From Rhodanobacter spathiphylli B39 (GTDB taxonomy: Bacteria; Pseudomonadota; Gammaproteobacteria; Xanthomonadales; Rhodanobacteraceae): 51,970 nucleotides of DNA. The notes under the pieces were generated by a model that saw only the letters and a list, made by a program, of their open reading frames with translations, did not search any database and was not told the origin of the DNA. Within the stretch, counting starts at the first letter, position 1, and the number at the start of each line of letters is the position of its first letter. The DNA is taken from assembly GCF_000264295.1 (NCBI RefSeq), contig NZ_AJXT01000044.1, forward strand, positions 1 through 51,970, in the 5' to 3' direction. This document shows positions 32,277-42,564 of the stretch, one piece after another. Made by a program: the position numbers and the translations under genes.

Positions 32277-33500
32277 TCAGTGCGCCAGCGCCTCCTCCAC
32301 CGCGCTGAACGCCGACTTCCCGCCGGTGCGCTCGTCCGGCATGCCGGTGGCGAACCACACCACGCCGGTGCCGCTGTTGCGGTCGACCCACAGCCCGGCC
32401 TGCAGTCCGTAGGCGGAACCGGAATGGCCGATGCGCGCCACGCCGTCGCCGAACGGGTCGTCACGGCAGCCCGGCACGGGCGTGGCGAGGGTCTGCACGG
32501 CCAGGCCGTAGCGACAGAAGAAGCCGGCATCGGCATCGCCGGTATCTTCTTCGTAGGTCAGGCCATTGCCGGCACGGTAGCGCCATTGCGGAGTGATCAT
32601 CGCCTGCACGGAGGCGGGCTTGAGCAGGCGCCGGCCGTCGATGCTGCCGTTGCCCAGCAGCAGGCGGCCGATGCGGGCCAGCCCGTTGGCGGAAATGCGC
32701 AAGCCGCCCTGCGGCGAGAACAGCGCGCCGTTGGCGCCGGCCCGCCATGGCGACAGGTCGCAGCTGCCGTCGGCGGCCGGCGTCACCGGGCAATCGGGTT
32801 TGCGGCCATGGTTGTCGTCCTTCACCGGCTTGCCGTCCGCGTCGTACAGCACCACGGCGCGCGCCGCGGTCGCCGCGTCGCAGCGGTTCCAGTTGAAGCA
32901 TCCGTGGATGCCCAGCGGCTGCAGCACCAGGCGTTCCATCAGCTGGTCGAAGCGCTCGCCGGTGGCGCGCTCCATGATCTGCGCCACCAGCGGAAAGTTG
33001 AGGTTGGTGTAGCGGAAGTAGGTGCCCGGTGCATGGCGGGTGTCCCACGCGCGCGGATCCTCGACGATGTCGCGCAGCTGGCCCCCCAGCGGCGTCTGCC
33101 AGTAGCCGGCCGCGTCGGTGAGGCTGGAGCGGTGCGACAGCAGCAGGCGCAGGGTGATCGGCGCCGCCGGAAACGCCGGATTGCGCAGGCGCCAGCCCAG
33201 CAGGTCGGAGGCGTCCGCATCCAGGTCGAGCTTGCCGGCCTCCACCAGCCGCATCACGCCCAGCGTGGTGACCAGCTTGGAGATCGAGGCGATGCGCACC
33301 GGATCGTCCGCGCTGAGCTTGCGGCCGGTGGCCTTGTCGGCCAGTCCATGCACCCGCGTGGCGGTGACGCCGTCGCGATCGAACGCCACGCGCACGCTGG
33401 CCACGGGTTCCCTGGACGCGGGCCCGCCGGTCGCGGGCCTGTCCGCGCGGGCATCGGCGCAGAGAAGAAGCAGCAGGCAGACGATCCAGCGCAGGGCCAT
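32277..33500 (-). CDS. Serine hydrolase of the beta-lactamase (class C)/D-alanyl-peptidase fold
   Basis: 407 aa with a signal peptide (MALRWIVCLLLLLCADARA). The catalytic SxxK is SISK (residues 72-75), YxN is YTN in TYFRYTNLNF, and the third motif appears as HSG in IGHSGSAYG near 360. It contains several Cys (FNWNRCD, PDCPVT, SCDLS) that may form disulfides. The members are esterases, peptidases or beta-lactamase-like enzymes; a real antibiotic-hydrolysing role is not implied. It is divergently transcribed from the gamma-glutamyltransferase gene about 100 nt away. Confidence 0.85.
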   Translation of the reverse strand: MALRWIVCLLLLLCADARADRPATGGPASREPVASVRVAFDRDGVTATRVHGLADKATGRKLSADDPVRIASISKLVTTLGVMRLVEAGKLDLDADASDLLGWRLRNPAFPAAPITLRLLLSHRSSLTDAAGYWQTPLGGQLRDIVEDPRAWDTRHAPGTYFRYTNLNFPLVAQIMERATGERFDQLMERLVLQPLGIHGCFNWNRCDAATAARAVVLYDADGKPVKDDNHGRKPDCPVTPAADGSCDLSPWRAGANGALFSPQGGLRISANGLARIGRLLLGNGSIDGRRLLKPASVQAMITPQWRYRAGNGLTYEEDTGDADAGFFCRYGLAVQTLATPVPGCRDDPFGDGVARIGHSGSAYGLQAGLWVDRNSGTGVVWFATGMPDERTGGKSAFSAVEEALAH

Positions 33501-33600
33501 GACCCACTCCAGTCGGGGGAGACTGGCGAAAGATACTGCGGCTTTTCATGATGCGGGCGGGTGGGGCTATGCTGGATCGATCACTGCCGAGGATGAAGCC

Positions 33601-35415
33601 ATGCCCGATACGAACACGCCGCGCATCGATTGCAGCCCAGCCACCGCCGCCGGGGCGTTCCATCACCGCCGCTGGCCACGTCGCGCCCTGCTGGTGGCGA
33701 TGCTGACGGCGTTCGTCGCGCCGGCGCCGGCCCAGCAGGTCAATCCCGACGAGACCGGACATGAGCCGGCCAACACCCGCGAGGCCTTGCAGAACGCCAG
33801 GCCGGTGACCGCGAAGCATGCGATGGTGGTCAGCGCGCAGCACCTGGCCACGATGGTCGGCGTGGACATCCTCAAGCGCGGCGGCAATGCGGTGGACGCC
33901 GCGGTGGCGGTGGGTTTTGCCGAGGCCGTGGTGCATCCATGCTGCGGCAACATCGGCGGCGGCGGCTTCATGACCATCCATCTCAAGGACGGCCGCAACC
34001 TGTTCCTCGACTTCCGCGAGAAGGCGCCGGCAAGGGCCACGCCCACGATGTTCCAGGATGCCGAGGGCAACGTGGTCGAGGGCCGCAGCACCGACACCTA
34101 TCTCGGCGTGGGCGTGCCCGGCACGGTGATGGGTTTCGACACCGCGTTGAAGGCCTACGGCACGATGTCGCTGAAGCAGGTCATCGCGCCGGCCATCAAG
34201 CTGGCCCGCGAGGGCTACATCCTGCAGCAGGGCGACGTCGACAGTCTGCGTTCCGGCAACGACGGCTTCGCGAAACATGCCAACGTGGCGGCGATCTTCC
34301 TCAACCACGGCAAGCCGTTCAAGGTCGGCGAGCGGCTGGTGCAGAAGGACCTGGCGCATACGCTGGAGCTGATCGCCAACGGCGGCAGCAAGGCGTTCTA
34401 CGAAGGGCCGATCGCCCGCGCGGTGGTCAAGGGCAGTGACGCCAACGGCGGCATCCTGTCGCTGCGCGACTTCGCCGACTACACCGCGCAGTGGGAGAAG
34501 CCGATCCAGTGCGAATACCGCGGCTACACCGTGGTGTCGGCGCCACCGCCCAGTTCGGGCGGCACCACGCTGTGCCTGATCCTGCAGATCGTCAAGCCGT
34601 ATCCGCTGGCGAAGTGGGGCTACGGTTCGGTGAACAGCGTGCACTACATCGTCGAGGCCGAGCGTCGCGCGTTTGCCGATCGCAACACCTACCTCGGCGA
34701 TCCGGCCTTCGTGCACAACCCGATCGACATGCTGCTCTCGGACGCACACGCGGCCAGGCTTCGCGCGACCATCAAGCCGGACAGGGCCACGCCATCGTCG
34801 GAGGTCACCGGCAGCCTCGGTGCACCCGAAGGCAACCACACCACGCACTATTCGGTGGTCGACAAGGACGGCAACGCCGTGTCCACCACGTACACCGTCA
34901 ACTTCCTGTTCGGCAACAAGCAGATCGCGGGCGACACGGGGTTCTTCCTCAACGACGAGATGGACGACTTCACCGGCAAGCCGGGCGTGGCCAACGGCGC
35001 CGGCCTGGTGCAGGGCGTGATCAACCAGGTGGAACCGGGCAAGCGGCCGTTGAGCTCGATGACGCCGACCATCGTGCTGCGCGACGGCAAGCCGTTCATG
35101 CTTACCGGCAGCCCCGGCAGCGCCACCATCATCTCCTCGGTGCTGGGCAGCTTCCTCAACGTGGTCGACTTCGGCATGAACATGCAGCAGGCCGTCAACG
35201 CGCCGCGCCTGCACCAGCAGTGGTATCCCGACGTGGTCTACGCGGGGCAGGGCTTGCTCACGCCCGAATCGCAGCAGACGCTGGAATCGATGGGCTATAC
35301 GTTCAAGCAGTTCAGCGGCGGTGCGGTCGAGGCAATCCTGCTCAACCCGAAGACCGGCCTGCTGGAGGGCGCCAACGATCCGCGTCGGCCGGCAGGGCTG
35401 GCGGCGGGCTATTAG
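33601..35415 (+). CDS. ggt: Gamma-glutamyltransferase
   Basis: A 604-aa periplasmic enzyme made as a precursor that cuts itself. The leader has a basic stretch then a hydrophobic segment (RRALLVAMLTAFVAPAPAQ). The autocleavage/nucleophile site is NHTTHYSVVD, with Thr414 as the N-terminal nucleophile of the small subunit. Substrate-binding parts include FREKAPARAT (glutamate-binding Arg region) and GSPGSATI. It transfers or hydrolyses gamma-glutamyl groups, for example from glutathione. The start was placed at 33601 with GAGGATG upstream. Confidence 0.93.
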   Translation: MPDTNTPRIDCSPATAAGAFHHRRWPRRALLVAMLTAFVAPAPAQQVNPDETGHEPANTREALQNARPVTAKHAMVVSAQHLATMVGVDILKRGGNAVDAAVAVGFAEAVVHPCCGNIGGGGFMTIHLKDGRNLFLDFREKAPARATPTMFQDAEGNVVEGRSTDTYLGVGVPGTVMGFDTALKAYGTMSLKQVIAPAIKLAREGYILQQGDVDSLRSGNDGFAKHANVAAIFLNHGKPFKVGERLVQKDLAHTLELIANGGSKAFYEGPIARAVVKGSDANGGILSLRDFADYTAQWEKPIQCEYRGYTVVSAPPPSSGGTTLCLILQIVKPYPLAKWGYGSVNSVHYIVEAERRAFADRNTYLGDPAFVHNPIDMLLSDAHAARLRATIKPDRATPSSEVTGSLGAPEGNHTTHYSVVDKDGNAVSTTYTVNFLFGNKQIAGDTGFFLNDEMDDFTGKPGVANGAGLVQGVINQVEPGKRPLSSMTPTIVLRDGKPFMLTGSPGSATIISSVLGSFLNVVDFGMNMQQAVNAPRLHQQWYPDVVYAGQGLLTPESQQTLESMGYTFKQFSGGAVEAILLNPKTGLLEGANDPRRPAGLAAGY

Positions 35416-35540
35416 TGATTCGGGGAAGCCTGAAACGGTGACCCGGCCCCGCTCGCGCTGAGCGTGGTCCGCGCGCCTGCATCACGCTCCCGTTGCATCC
35501 TCGAAGGCAGGCTGGTGCCACTGCCGGATGAGGAATCACG

Positions 35541-36833
35541 ATGGTTTCAGCGGTGCGATGGCGGCGGCGTCTGCTGTGGCTGGGCCTGGGCGTGCTTGCC
35601 ACGTGCCTGGCGGGCATAGTGCTGCTCAACCTGTGGCCGCACACGCGCGGCCTGCAGCAGCGGATAGGCCACGTCAGCGCGGTGGAGAGCGTGCAGTTCC
35701 GGCGCGAGATGGGCGCGCTGCTGGGCACCGGCGTCAGCACGGGCAATGCGGTGCAGGACTTCCAGAATGGCGCGGAGATCTTCCCCGCGATGCTGGCGTC
35801 GATTCACGCGGCACGGCACAGCATCAATCTGGAAACCTACATCTACTGGTCCGGCAACGTCTCGAAGGAGTTCGTTGCCGCGCTGACGGAACGGGCGCGG
35901 GCGGGCGTGAAGGTGCGCGTACTGGCCGACTGGGTCGGCTCCACCCGGATGAAGCAGGAGGTGGTCGACGCGCTGCGCGCCGGCGGGGTGCGCTTCGAGT
36001 ACTTCCATCCGCTGAGCTGGTACGCGATCGACCGCGTCAACAACCGCACCCATCGCAAGCTGATGGTGGTCGACGGGAAGGTGGCGTTCAACGGCGGCGT
36101 CGGCATCGCCGACGCCTGGGACGGCGACGGCACCCAGCCCGATCACTGGCGCGACATGCAGTTCCGCGTGGAGGGCCCGGCGGCGGCGCAGATGCAGGCG
36201 ATCTTCGGCAGCAACTGGCTCGCCACCACCGGCGAGGTCCTGCTTGGTCCGGACTACTACCCCGACATTCCCGCTGGCGGCGACCTCGACGTGCAGGCTT
36301 ACGCCAGCTCGCCCCAAGGCGGCAGCCAGAACATGCAGCTGATGTACCTGATGGCGATCAACGGCGCGCGGCGCAGCATCGACCTGGAATGCGCGTATTT
36401 CGTGCCCGACGAGCTCACCCTGACCGCGTTGCGCGATGCGCTGGCCAGGGGCGTGCGCGTGCGCCTGGTGGTGCCCGGACCCCACGTGGACAGCGCGGTG
36501 GTGCGCGATGCCTCGCAGGCGCAGTGGGGCGCCATGCTGCAGGCCGGTGCGCGGATGTACCGCTACCAGCCGTCGCTGTTCCACAACAAGCTGATGGTGG
36601 TGGACGGCTATCTGACCATCGCCGGCTCGGCCAACTTCGACAACCGTTCGTTCCAGCTCAACGACGAATCCAACATCGCGATCTATGACCATGCGTTTGC
36701 CGCGCACATGATCGACGTCATCGAGCAGGACCTGGCGCGCTCGCAGGAACTGACCCTGCCGCAATGGCGCGCCCGGCCATGGCGCCAGCGCGCCTCGGAC
36801 TGGTTGTCCTCGACCATGTCGGCACAGCTGTAG
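35541..36833 (+). CDS. Cardiolipin synthase-like phospholipase D protein
   Basis: 430 aa, anchored by an N-terminal membrane segment (residues 10-30). Two HKD motifs are intact: H171-K173-D178 (HRKLMVVDGK) and H348-K350-D355 (HNKLMVVDGY), each followed by the usual GG/GS-x-N segment. It belongs to the ClsB/ClsC-like type with a single membrane helix and makes cardiolipin by phosphatidyl transfer. The downstream neighbour is a small unknown gene. Confidence 0.88.
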   Translation: MVSAVRWRRRLLWLGLGVLATCLAGIVLLNLWPHTRGLQQRIGHVSAVESVQFRREMGALLGTGVSTGNAVQDFQNGAEIFPAMLASIHAARHSINLETYIYWSGNVSKEFVAALTERARAGVKVRVLADWVGSTRMKQEVVDALRAGGVRFEYFHPLSWYAIDRVNNRTHRKLMVVDGKVAFNGGVGIADAWDGDGTQPDHWRDMQFRVEGPAAAQMQAIFGSNWLATTGEVLLGPDYYPDIPAGGDLDVQAYASSPQGGSQNMQLMYLMAINGARRSIDLECAYFVPDELTLTALRDALARGVRVRLVVPGPHVDSAVVRDASQAQWGAMLQAGARMYRYQPSLFHNKLMVVDGYLTIAGSANFDNRSFQLNDESNIAIYDHAFAAHMIDVIEQDLARSQELTLPQWRARPWRQRASDWLSSTMSAQL

Positions 36834-36879
36834 CAGCGATCGCCCAGGCGGGATCGGAACCGGAACGCGGAAGAACGAC

Positions 36880-37086
36880 ATGTCCCTGTCAAGCAAGCTC
36901 GGCCCGCGCGACCACGAAAACCTGGCCCGGGTGGCACAGGGGCAGGCCGCCATGGTGGACGAGGCCGGCGTGGAACGCCTGATCGCCGCGGGTCTGGTCC
37001 TGCACATGGCCGCCAGCGAAGTCGCCCCCGCCTCCTTCCAGCTGACCCCTGCCGGCCTGGCGTTGATCCGCTCCAGCGACCAGTGA
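36880..37086 (+). CDS. Small hypothetical protein, winged-helix-like
   Basis: 68 aa (MSLSSKLGPRDHENLARVAQ...). The pattern of a helix, VERLIAAGLVLHM, then SFQLTPAGLALI resembles the last part of a winged helix (LTPAG is common there), but the protein is too short for a full domain. It starts 47 nt after the cardiolipin-synthase gene, with a GGAAGAA site, and may share its transcript. Function unknown. Confidence 0.5.
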   Translation: MSLSSKLGPRDHENLARVAQGQAAMVDEAGVERLIAAGLVLHMAASEVAPASFQLTPAGLALIRSSDQ

Positions 37087-37127
37087 ATTGACGCATCCGT
37101 TGCGAAAGAGTCCGGGGGTCGGCCGCT

Positions 37128-37676
37128 CTAGATGCTGGCGTCGTAGGGCTTTCCGGCCCGGCAATTCTCGACCGCGTGCGCGTCGATCTTCGCGTAGGGC
37201 TGCAGCGTCACCACCGATCGCACCATGCGATCCTGGCTCTGCCGCACCCTGTCCAGCAGCTGGCAGAACGGCGGCGAATGCACCATGGCTTCGGCCTGCC
37301 GGCCGATTTTTTCCCCGGCCTCGTCGCCCCGGCCGATCAGCGATGCAAGGAGCACCCGGCTCATGGCGTGATCGGTGATGCGTGCGGTGCCGGAGAGGGT
37401 CAGGTCCACCAGTTCGATCACGGCGGCGCGGTAGTCGCGGGTCAGCGCACGTTGTCCGGCGGTCAGCGACAGCTGATCCGTGCCGACCTTCACCGCGCCG
37501 GAAGCGTTGATGCTCACCTCCGGCAGATTCTTCGCGCTCATGCTGACGGGATCGCTGTGCAGCGCAGCGCGCTCGGCCTCGATCTCGCGGGTGGCCGCGC
37601 CGGAGCAGCCGGCGACCAGCAGGGCCAGCGCTGCGAGGGCGACCGTCGACGGGAGGAATCGTTTTGGTCGGTTCAT
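37128..37676 (-). CDS. Lipoprotein, YggN/DUF2884-like
   Basis: 182 aa. Signal peptide MNRPKRFLPSTVALAALALLVAGC with lipobox VAGC (Cys24). The mature region is Ala/Ser-rich with paired helices (RALTRDYRAAVIELVDLTLSG) and a C-terminal Cys-x(n)-Cys pair (FCQLLDRV, VENCRAG) likely to form a disulfide. This fits the YggN/DUF2884 type of periplasmic protein of unknown function. AAGGAAAA precedes the start. Confidence 0.7.
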   Translation of the reverse strand: MNRPKRFLPSTVALAALALLVAGCSGAATREIEAERAALHSDPVSMSAKNLPEVSINASGAVKVGTDQLSLTAGQRALTRDYRAAVIELVDLTLSGTARITDHAMSRVLLASLIGRGDEAGEKIGRQAEAMVHSPPFCQLLDRVRQSQDRMVRSVVTLQPYAKIDAHAVENCRAGKPYDASI

Positions 37677-37936
37677 CGGTGCATTTTCCTTGACTGTCAG
37701 CCAGCCGGCGGTCGCCATGGATGGTGGATGTGAGGTGGACGCCGGCAGCGTGTGTGAGTGCGTTCAATCTAGTCCCGACGTGCAGCCATTCCCACCCGAC
37801 TCTTGGCACACGGGCCGCGCCTGGTGCGCCGGAAACTGCAGGAGTGGCGTGACGGCATCCGGCAGACGGCGTGCGCCGAGCCGGAGCGCGTTGGTTGCTT
37901 TGCTATGCTCCGTTCGATCGAAAAGCCGGAGCTGCG

Positions 37937-38734
37937 ATGTTCGGATGGGCGACAATCCTGTGCGCGGTGACGCTGGCGCTGAGTGGTGCCGGTGCCGCAG
38001 CGGCGCCCGTGCAGGTGAAGGTCACCGGGACCTATCCTGCCGGTGACGTGGTTGTGCTGGGCCGCGACCAGAATTTCTACCTGCACCTCGACTACCGCAG
38101 CGACCAGCCCGTGAAGATCTGGGCGCGGCCGTACTTCGAAGGCAAGCCGGCGCACGCCGGCAGCAATCCGTCGCGACGCTATCCGGCAGGCAGCGGCGAA
38201 GCGCTGGGATGGTTCTTCCTGTCCAGTCCGGGCGCGCGCGTGGACGAAGTGCGGATCAGCGCGGGCGATGGATCGTTCGGCGGCACCCGCGTCGTGGCCG
38301 TCTATCCGGTGTCGGTGACCGGCAGCGCCGAAGTCGCGCAGGAGGCGCCGGCGCCGGCGTGGATCGGCACGCTCGAAGCCGCCGACAAGGCGGCACAGCG
38401 CGCCGACCGGGAGAAGCAGATGAGGACCGTGCCGAGCGCCGGTGACGTCGCGCTGTTCAGCGGTTTCATGCTGGCGATGTGCCTGTTGGGCGTGCTGGGT
38501 TTCGCCGCGCCGCTGTGGGGCCTGTGGCGATGGCGCCGGCACTGGCGATGGGCCGCGGCCTTGCCCCTGCTGGGGATGGCCTTCGTGGTGTTGCGCGTCT
38601 TGCTGGACACCGTTCGCGATCCCACCTCGCACAACCTCTGGCCATTCGAGATCGTGCTGTGGGGTGCGATGAGTGTCGGGTGGATGCTGGTGCTGGCCCT
38701 GGCGCGCCGGTTGACCGGGGCGGGGCGGGCCTGA
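37937..38734 (+). CDS. Exported beta-domain protein with C-terminal membrane helices
   Basis: 265 aa; no family recognised. Signal peptide MFGWATILCAVTLALSGAGAAAA. The mature part begins with a beta-rich domain (VQVKVTGTYPAGDVVVLGRDQNFYLHLDY...), then three hydrophobic helices (about 184-260). The fold suggests a periplasmic domain held by the membrane. The start has GGAG upstream. Alone in its operon. Confidence 0.65.
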   Translation: MFGWATILCAVTLALSGAGAAAAPVQVKVTGTYPAGDVVVLGRDQNFYLHLDYRSDQPVKIWARPYFEGKPAHAGSNPSRRYPAGSGEALGWFFLSSPGARVDEVRISAGDGSFGGTRVVAVYPVSVTGSAEVAQEAPAPAWIGTLEAADKAAQRADREKQMRTVPSAGDVALFSGFMLAMCLLGVLGFAAPLWGLWRWRRHWRWAAALPLLGMAFVVLRVLLDTVRDPTSHNLWPFEIVLWGAMSVGWMLVLALARRLTGAGRA

Positions 38735-38954
38735 CGTTGCGCGTTTCGTGTCGGGCAAGGCAACCAGGCCGGCATTGCGTCTGGGTGATCGCCCTTGCCC
38801 GAAGGCGCCGGAAGCTTCTGCGATACTGCATTTCGCACGCGCGCTCGACGACCTGCAGGCGTCGCCGGGCCGCTCGCTTTCGACATCCTCGCAGTTCATC
38901 GGCCGGTCGGACGAAGATGTGGCAGGTTCCGCTCCTCTGCACGGGAAATGCATC

Positions 38955-39668
38955 ATGAGAATCGCGTTCATCGTCTGGCTTGGCGCCTTCGCCTGGTGTG
39001 GCTTCCCTGCCGACGCCAGCGCGGCCACGGCCGGCTCGGCCGCGCGACAGACGGTCCGGATTGCGATGTACGGCGACAGCACGATGCTGGGCACGACCCG
39101 GAAGAACGGCACGTACACGGTGACCCCGCGCAATGCGGTCAGCCAGCTCGACGCGATGCTCACGGCGGCCGGTTACAAGGTGGAGCTTTCCAATCACGGG
39201 GTGAACATGATCATCACCGACGACCTGCTCGATGGCACCCATGGCGTGCCGCGCTCGTGGATCGCCGAGATGAAGTCGAGCAAGGCCGACATCGTGGTGA
39301 TCAACACCGGGTTGAACGACGCCGCGCTTGCCCGCACCGGATGGGACGACATGGCCCATGTGAAAACACGCTGGACGCAACTGGTGAAGATTGCCATCGC
39401 GCACGGAAAGACGGTCTTCGTCGAGACTCCCAACCCCTGCACCGACAGCACCACCGACGCCATCGTCGCCCGGATCGCGGATGCGCAGGCGGCGATCGTG
39501 AAAGAGAACCCGGGCACCCACCTGATCGATCAGTACCACGAGATCCGGCGCGGCATGCCGACCTGGGCCGCCCACTTGCCGGACGGGATACATCCGGACG
39601 ACACGCTTTACACGTTCAAGGCTGCGGTCGAGGCCCGGGCGCTGATTCCCGTGCTGCCTCCGCTTTAG
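38955..39668 (+). CDS. SGNH/GDSL-type hydrolase, exported
   Basis: 237 aa, signal peptide ending near ASA (residue 23). Block I GDS is YGDSTMLG, block III is NTGLND, and the block V Asp-His pair is DGIHPDD. This family comprises lipases, esterases and acyl or acetyl esterases of polysaccharides. The exact substrate is not visible. GGGAAA lies upstream of the chosen start; the 69 codons upstream look non-coding. Confidence 0.82.
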   Translation: MRIAFIVWLGAFAWCGFPADASAATAGSAARQTVRIAMYGDSTMLGTTRKNGTYTVTPRNAVSQLDAMLTAAGYKVELSNHGVNMIITDDLLDGTHGVPRSWIAEMKSSKADIVVINTGLNDAALARTGWDDMAHVKTRWTQLVKIAIAHGKTVFVETPNPCTDSTTDAIVARIADAQAAIVKENPGTHLIDQYHEIRRGMPTWAAHLPDGIHPDDTLYTFKAAVEARALIPVLPPL

Positions 39669-39740
39669 CCGTCCGATGAATCACCGGATGCGCGCGGACG
39701 TCTGCTCCCGGCTCCCGTCCCCATGTCGCGAGGCAAGACG

Positions 39741-40280
39741 ATGTCCCTGAAATCCGACTTCGAACTGATGGCCCGCTACAACCAGTGGATGAATGCACGC
39801 CTGCATGCGGCGGCAGCGAACCTGGACGAGGCGGAGTTGCGGGCGGATCGGGGGGCCTTCTTCGGTTCGATCCTGGCCACGCTGGCGCACATCCTGGCCG
39901 CCGACATGCACTGGCTGAAGCGCTTCGCGCTGGCGATGCCGGAGCTCGCCTCGCTGGAACCCGTACGCGCCGCGCCGCTGCCGGCGCTGGTCCGCGGCAT
40001 CACGTTTCCCGACTTCGCCACGCTGCGCGCCGATCGCGAGGCGCTGGACGAGGTCATCATCGCGTTCACCGCCGAAGCCACCGACGAGCTGTACGCGCAG
40101 CCGCTGGGCTATCTCGACAGCGCCGGCGAAAGGCACCTCAAGACCAGCGCCCTAGTGCTGCGCCATGTGTTCAACCATCAGACCCACCATCGTGGTCAGG
40201 TCACCACCTTGTTCAGCCAGCTCGGCATCGACGTCGGCGTGACCGACCTCTCCGCATTGATTCCGGAGTGCGGGGCCTGA
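39741..40280 (+). CDS. DinB-family protein
   Basis: A 179-aa four-helix protein of the DinB/YfiT type, with metal-ligand histidines in HILAADMHWLKR and HQTHHRGQV. Members bind divalent metals and often carry out thiol-transfer reactions, but most are of unknown function. The start at 39741 has GAGG upstream. Confidence 0.83.
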   Translation: MSLKSDFELMARYNQWMNARLHAAAANLDEAELRADRGAFFGSILATLAHILAADMHWLKRFALAMPELASLEPVRAAPLPALVRGITFPDFATLRADREALDEVIIAFTAEATDELYAQPLGYLDSAGERHLKTSALVLRHVFNHQTHHRGQVTTLFSQLGIDVGVTDLSALIPECGA

Positions 40281-40317
40281 GCTCCTGCGTCACGGAGCGC
40301 AAACGGCCCGCGTGGCG

Positions 40318-40458
40318 TCAGGCCTCGCACTCCGGCAGCGGATCGCCGTTGTCGGCACAGGTTGCGGGCGAATGGAAATGGACGGTGGACAGCGGCGGGT
40401 CTCCGCCGGCGCGGATCTCGTGGGCCTCGCCAGGTTCGATCACCCGCAGCGTGCCGGC
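40318..40458 (-). pseudogene. C-terminal fragment of a cupin protein
   Basis: The minus-strand frame immediately after the catalase stop reads AGTLRVIEPGEAHEIRAGGD, then TVHFHSPATCADNGDP, and ends at a TGA (40318-40320). The segment RVIEPGEAHEI is the second cupin motif (PxGxxH type). No start codon or first cupin motif is present, so only the last 46 codons of a gene survive. It lies in frame with the catalase, separated only by the catalase TGA. It looks like a deletion scar that joined a truncated cupin gene to katE. Confidence 0.5.
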
Positions 40459-42564
40459 TCAGGGCAGCATGCGCACCTTCGGTTCGCGCGCCCATTGCCG
40501 GGTCCTGGCCAGGACCACGAAGTCGCGGGCGTCGGCCGCATCCACCACGCCGGCGTCGCGTCTCACGCCAGCGGCCTTCAGCAGCCGCTGCGCGCCGGCG
40601 TCGGCGGCGATGGCCTTCAGGTGCACGAAGGCGTCGCTGACGAAGTCGCGCGCAGCGGACTCGGCGGTGAGCTGCTTGGCGGCGGCTTCACTCAACACGA
40701 TCGCCACGGCGTCGAAGAAGACCGAGGGCGTGCCGGCGAGCTGGCCATCGGCCGGCATCTTCCTGCCGTCGGACAGGATGGCGCCGCCGACTTTCGGTGC
40801 CACGATCCTGACCGCCGCGCCGGCAGCCACGATGACCTTGCGCAAGGCCTTGACGGTGGCAGCGTCGGAGCCGTCGTGGATCAGGATGCCGACCAGCCGC
40901 CCCTTCAGGGTGTCCTTCATCTTGCCGATGGTCTGCAGCGCCGGCGACAGGGGGAGGTCGACCGGCGCCACCCTGGCCGGCGGGGCGGGCGGCATCGGCG
41001 ACAGCGCCAGCCCTGCGGCGACGCGGGCCGCAAGGCCTTCGTCGACGTGGCGCAGGTGGCCGACCACGGCGGCACGCACGTGCGGGGTCTCCACTCGGGA
41101 CAGTTCGAACACGAACGCACTGGCGACATGCGCCTGCTCGGGCTGGCTCTGCGAGCGATAGAACCGCCGCGCCTGGCTGTAGTGGTCGGCAAACGACTCG
41201 GCCCGGATGCGTCCCTTGCGGCCGGGCTCGGCCGGCTCGGCCCCGTGTTGGAAGCCACGGGGCGTTTCGCGGGGGCTGCTGTCGGAGAGCGAGTTGGGTT
41301 CGTAGCTCACGCGGCCGGGCGGCGATTGCATCTGCATCTGCGCATCGCGCTGCAGGTTGGCGAACGGGCACTTCGGCGCGTTGATCGGCAACTGGTGGAA
41401 GTTGGGCGTTCCCAGCCGCGACAGTTGCGTGTCGAGATAGGAGAACAGCCGGCCCTGCAGCAGCGGGTCATCGGAGAAGTCGATGCCGGGCACCAGGTGC
41501 GATGGACAGAACGCCACCTGCTCGGTCTCGGCGAAGAAGTTGTCCGGCCAGCGATCCAGCACCATGCGGCCGATGACGGTCAGCGGCACCAGTTCTTCCG
41601 GAATCAGCTTGGTGGCATCGAGATGGTCGAACGGGAAGGTGTCGGCCTGCTCCTGGGTGAACAGCTGCACCGCCAGTTCCCACTCGGGGAAGTCGCCGCG
41701 CTGGATGGCCTCGAACAGGTCGCGCCGGTGGTAGTCCGGATCGGCGCCGGTGATCTTGACGGTTTCGTCCCACACCGTGGCCTGCACGCCCAGCTTCGGC
41801 CGCCAGTGGAACTTCACGAAGCTGGTGCTGCCGTCGGCGGCCAGCAGGCGGAAGCTGTGGATCATGAAGCCCTCGATCATGCGCAACGAGCGCGGGATGC
41901 CGCGATCGGACATCAGCCACGTCACCGCGTGCAGCGTTTCGGGCGTCAGCGAGACGAAATCCCAGAAGGTGTCATGCGCGCTGGCCGCCTGCGGATAGCC
42001 GCGATCCGGCTCCATCTTCAGCGCGTGCACCAGGTCCGGAAACTTCATCGCGTCTTGGATGAAGAACGGCGCGAAATTGATCCCGACCAGATCCCAATTG
42101 CCCTCGCTGGTGTAGATCTTCGTCGCGATGCCACGGGCGTCGCGCGGCGTGTCGATCGAACCGGCGCCGCCGGCCACGGTGGAGAAGCGGGTAAACAGCG
42201 GGGTCTTCCTGCCGACTTCGGTGAGGATCTTCGCGGTGGTGTACCTGCCCAGCGACCGGTTCAGTTCGAAGTAGCCATGCGCCGCCGAGCCGCGCGCGTG
42301 CACGATGCGTTCGGGAATGCGCTCGTGATCGAAGTGGGTGATCTTCTCGCGCAGGATGAAGTCTTCCAGCAGGGTCGGGCCACGCGGTGAGGGGCGCAGC
42401 GAGTTCTGGTCGTCGCTGAGCGGCACGCCCTGGTTGGTGGTCATGGGCGGATGCGCAGCGCCGGCAAGCTGGTGCAATTCGTCGGCGTTGCCACGCGTTT
42501 CGCTGGCGGTGGTCGCGGACGCTGGGGTGCGTGAGCGCGAGGCGGGTTTTGCCCTGGTGGCCAT
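40459..42564 (-). CDS. katE: Large-subunit (clade 2, HPII-type) catalase
   Basis: 701 aa, decomposing hydrogen peroxide with heme. Catalytic His89 lies in [12 protein letters not shown], Asn163 in [10 protein letters not shown], and the heme-ligand Tyr376 in [10 protein letters not shown]. The extra C-terminal domain (about 560-700, with [16 protein letters not shown]) is the flavodoxin/GATase1-like domain of the large catalases. A Ser/Ala-rich N-terminal extension precedes the core. GGAG precedes the chosen start. It is divergent from an MscS channel gene, with 173 nt between them. Confidence 0.93.
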   Translation of the reverse strand: MATRAKPASRSRTPASATTASETRGNADELHQLAGAAHPPMTTNQGVPLSDDQNSLRPSPRGPTLLEDFILREKITHFDHERIPERIVHARGSAAHGYFELNRSLGRYTTAKILTEVGRKTPLFTRFSTVAGGAGSIDTPRDARGIATKIYTSEGNWDLVGINFAPFFIQDAMKFPDLVHALKMEPDRGYPQAASAHDTFWDFVSLTPETLHAVTWLMSDRGIPRSLRMIEGFMIHSFRLLAADGSTSFVKFHWRPKLGVQATVWDETVKITGADPDYHRRDLFEAIQRGDFPEWELAVQLFTQEQADTFPFDHLDATKLIPEELVPLTVIGRMVLDRWPDNFFAETEQVAFCPSHLVPGIDFSDDPLLQGRLFSYLDTQLSRLGTPNFHQLPINAPKCPFANLQRDAQMQMQSPPGRVSYEPNSLSDSSPRETPRGFQHGAEPAEPGRKGRIRAESFADHYSQARRFYRSQSQPEQAHVASAFVFELSRVETPHVRAAVVGHLRHVDEGLAARVAAGLALSPMPPAPPARVAPVDLPLSPALQTIGKMKDTLKGRLVGILIHDGSDAATVKALRKVIVAAGAAVRIVAPKVGGAILSDGRKMPADGQLAGTPSVFFDAVAIVLSEAAAKQLTAESAARDFVSDAFVHLKAIAADAGAQRLLKAAGVRRDAGVVDAADARDFVVLARTRQWAREPKVRMLP

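Noticed and set aside
32277..33500. True antibiotic beta-lactamase
   Set aside because: The SxxK and YxN motifs are shared by a large family of esterases and peptidases. Nothing in the sequence or context points specifically to antibiotic hydrolysis.
40312..42390. 692-codon plus-strand frame opposite the catalase
   Set aside because: Antisense shadow; no ribosome site or motif. The catalase on the minus strand is unambiguous.
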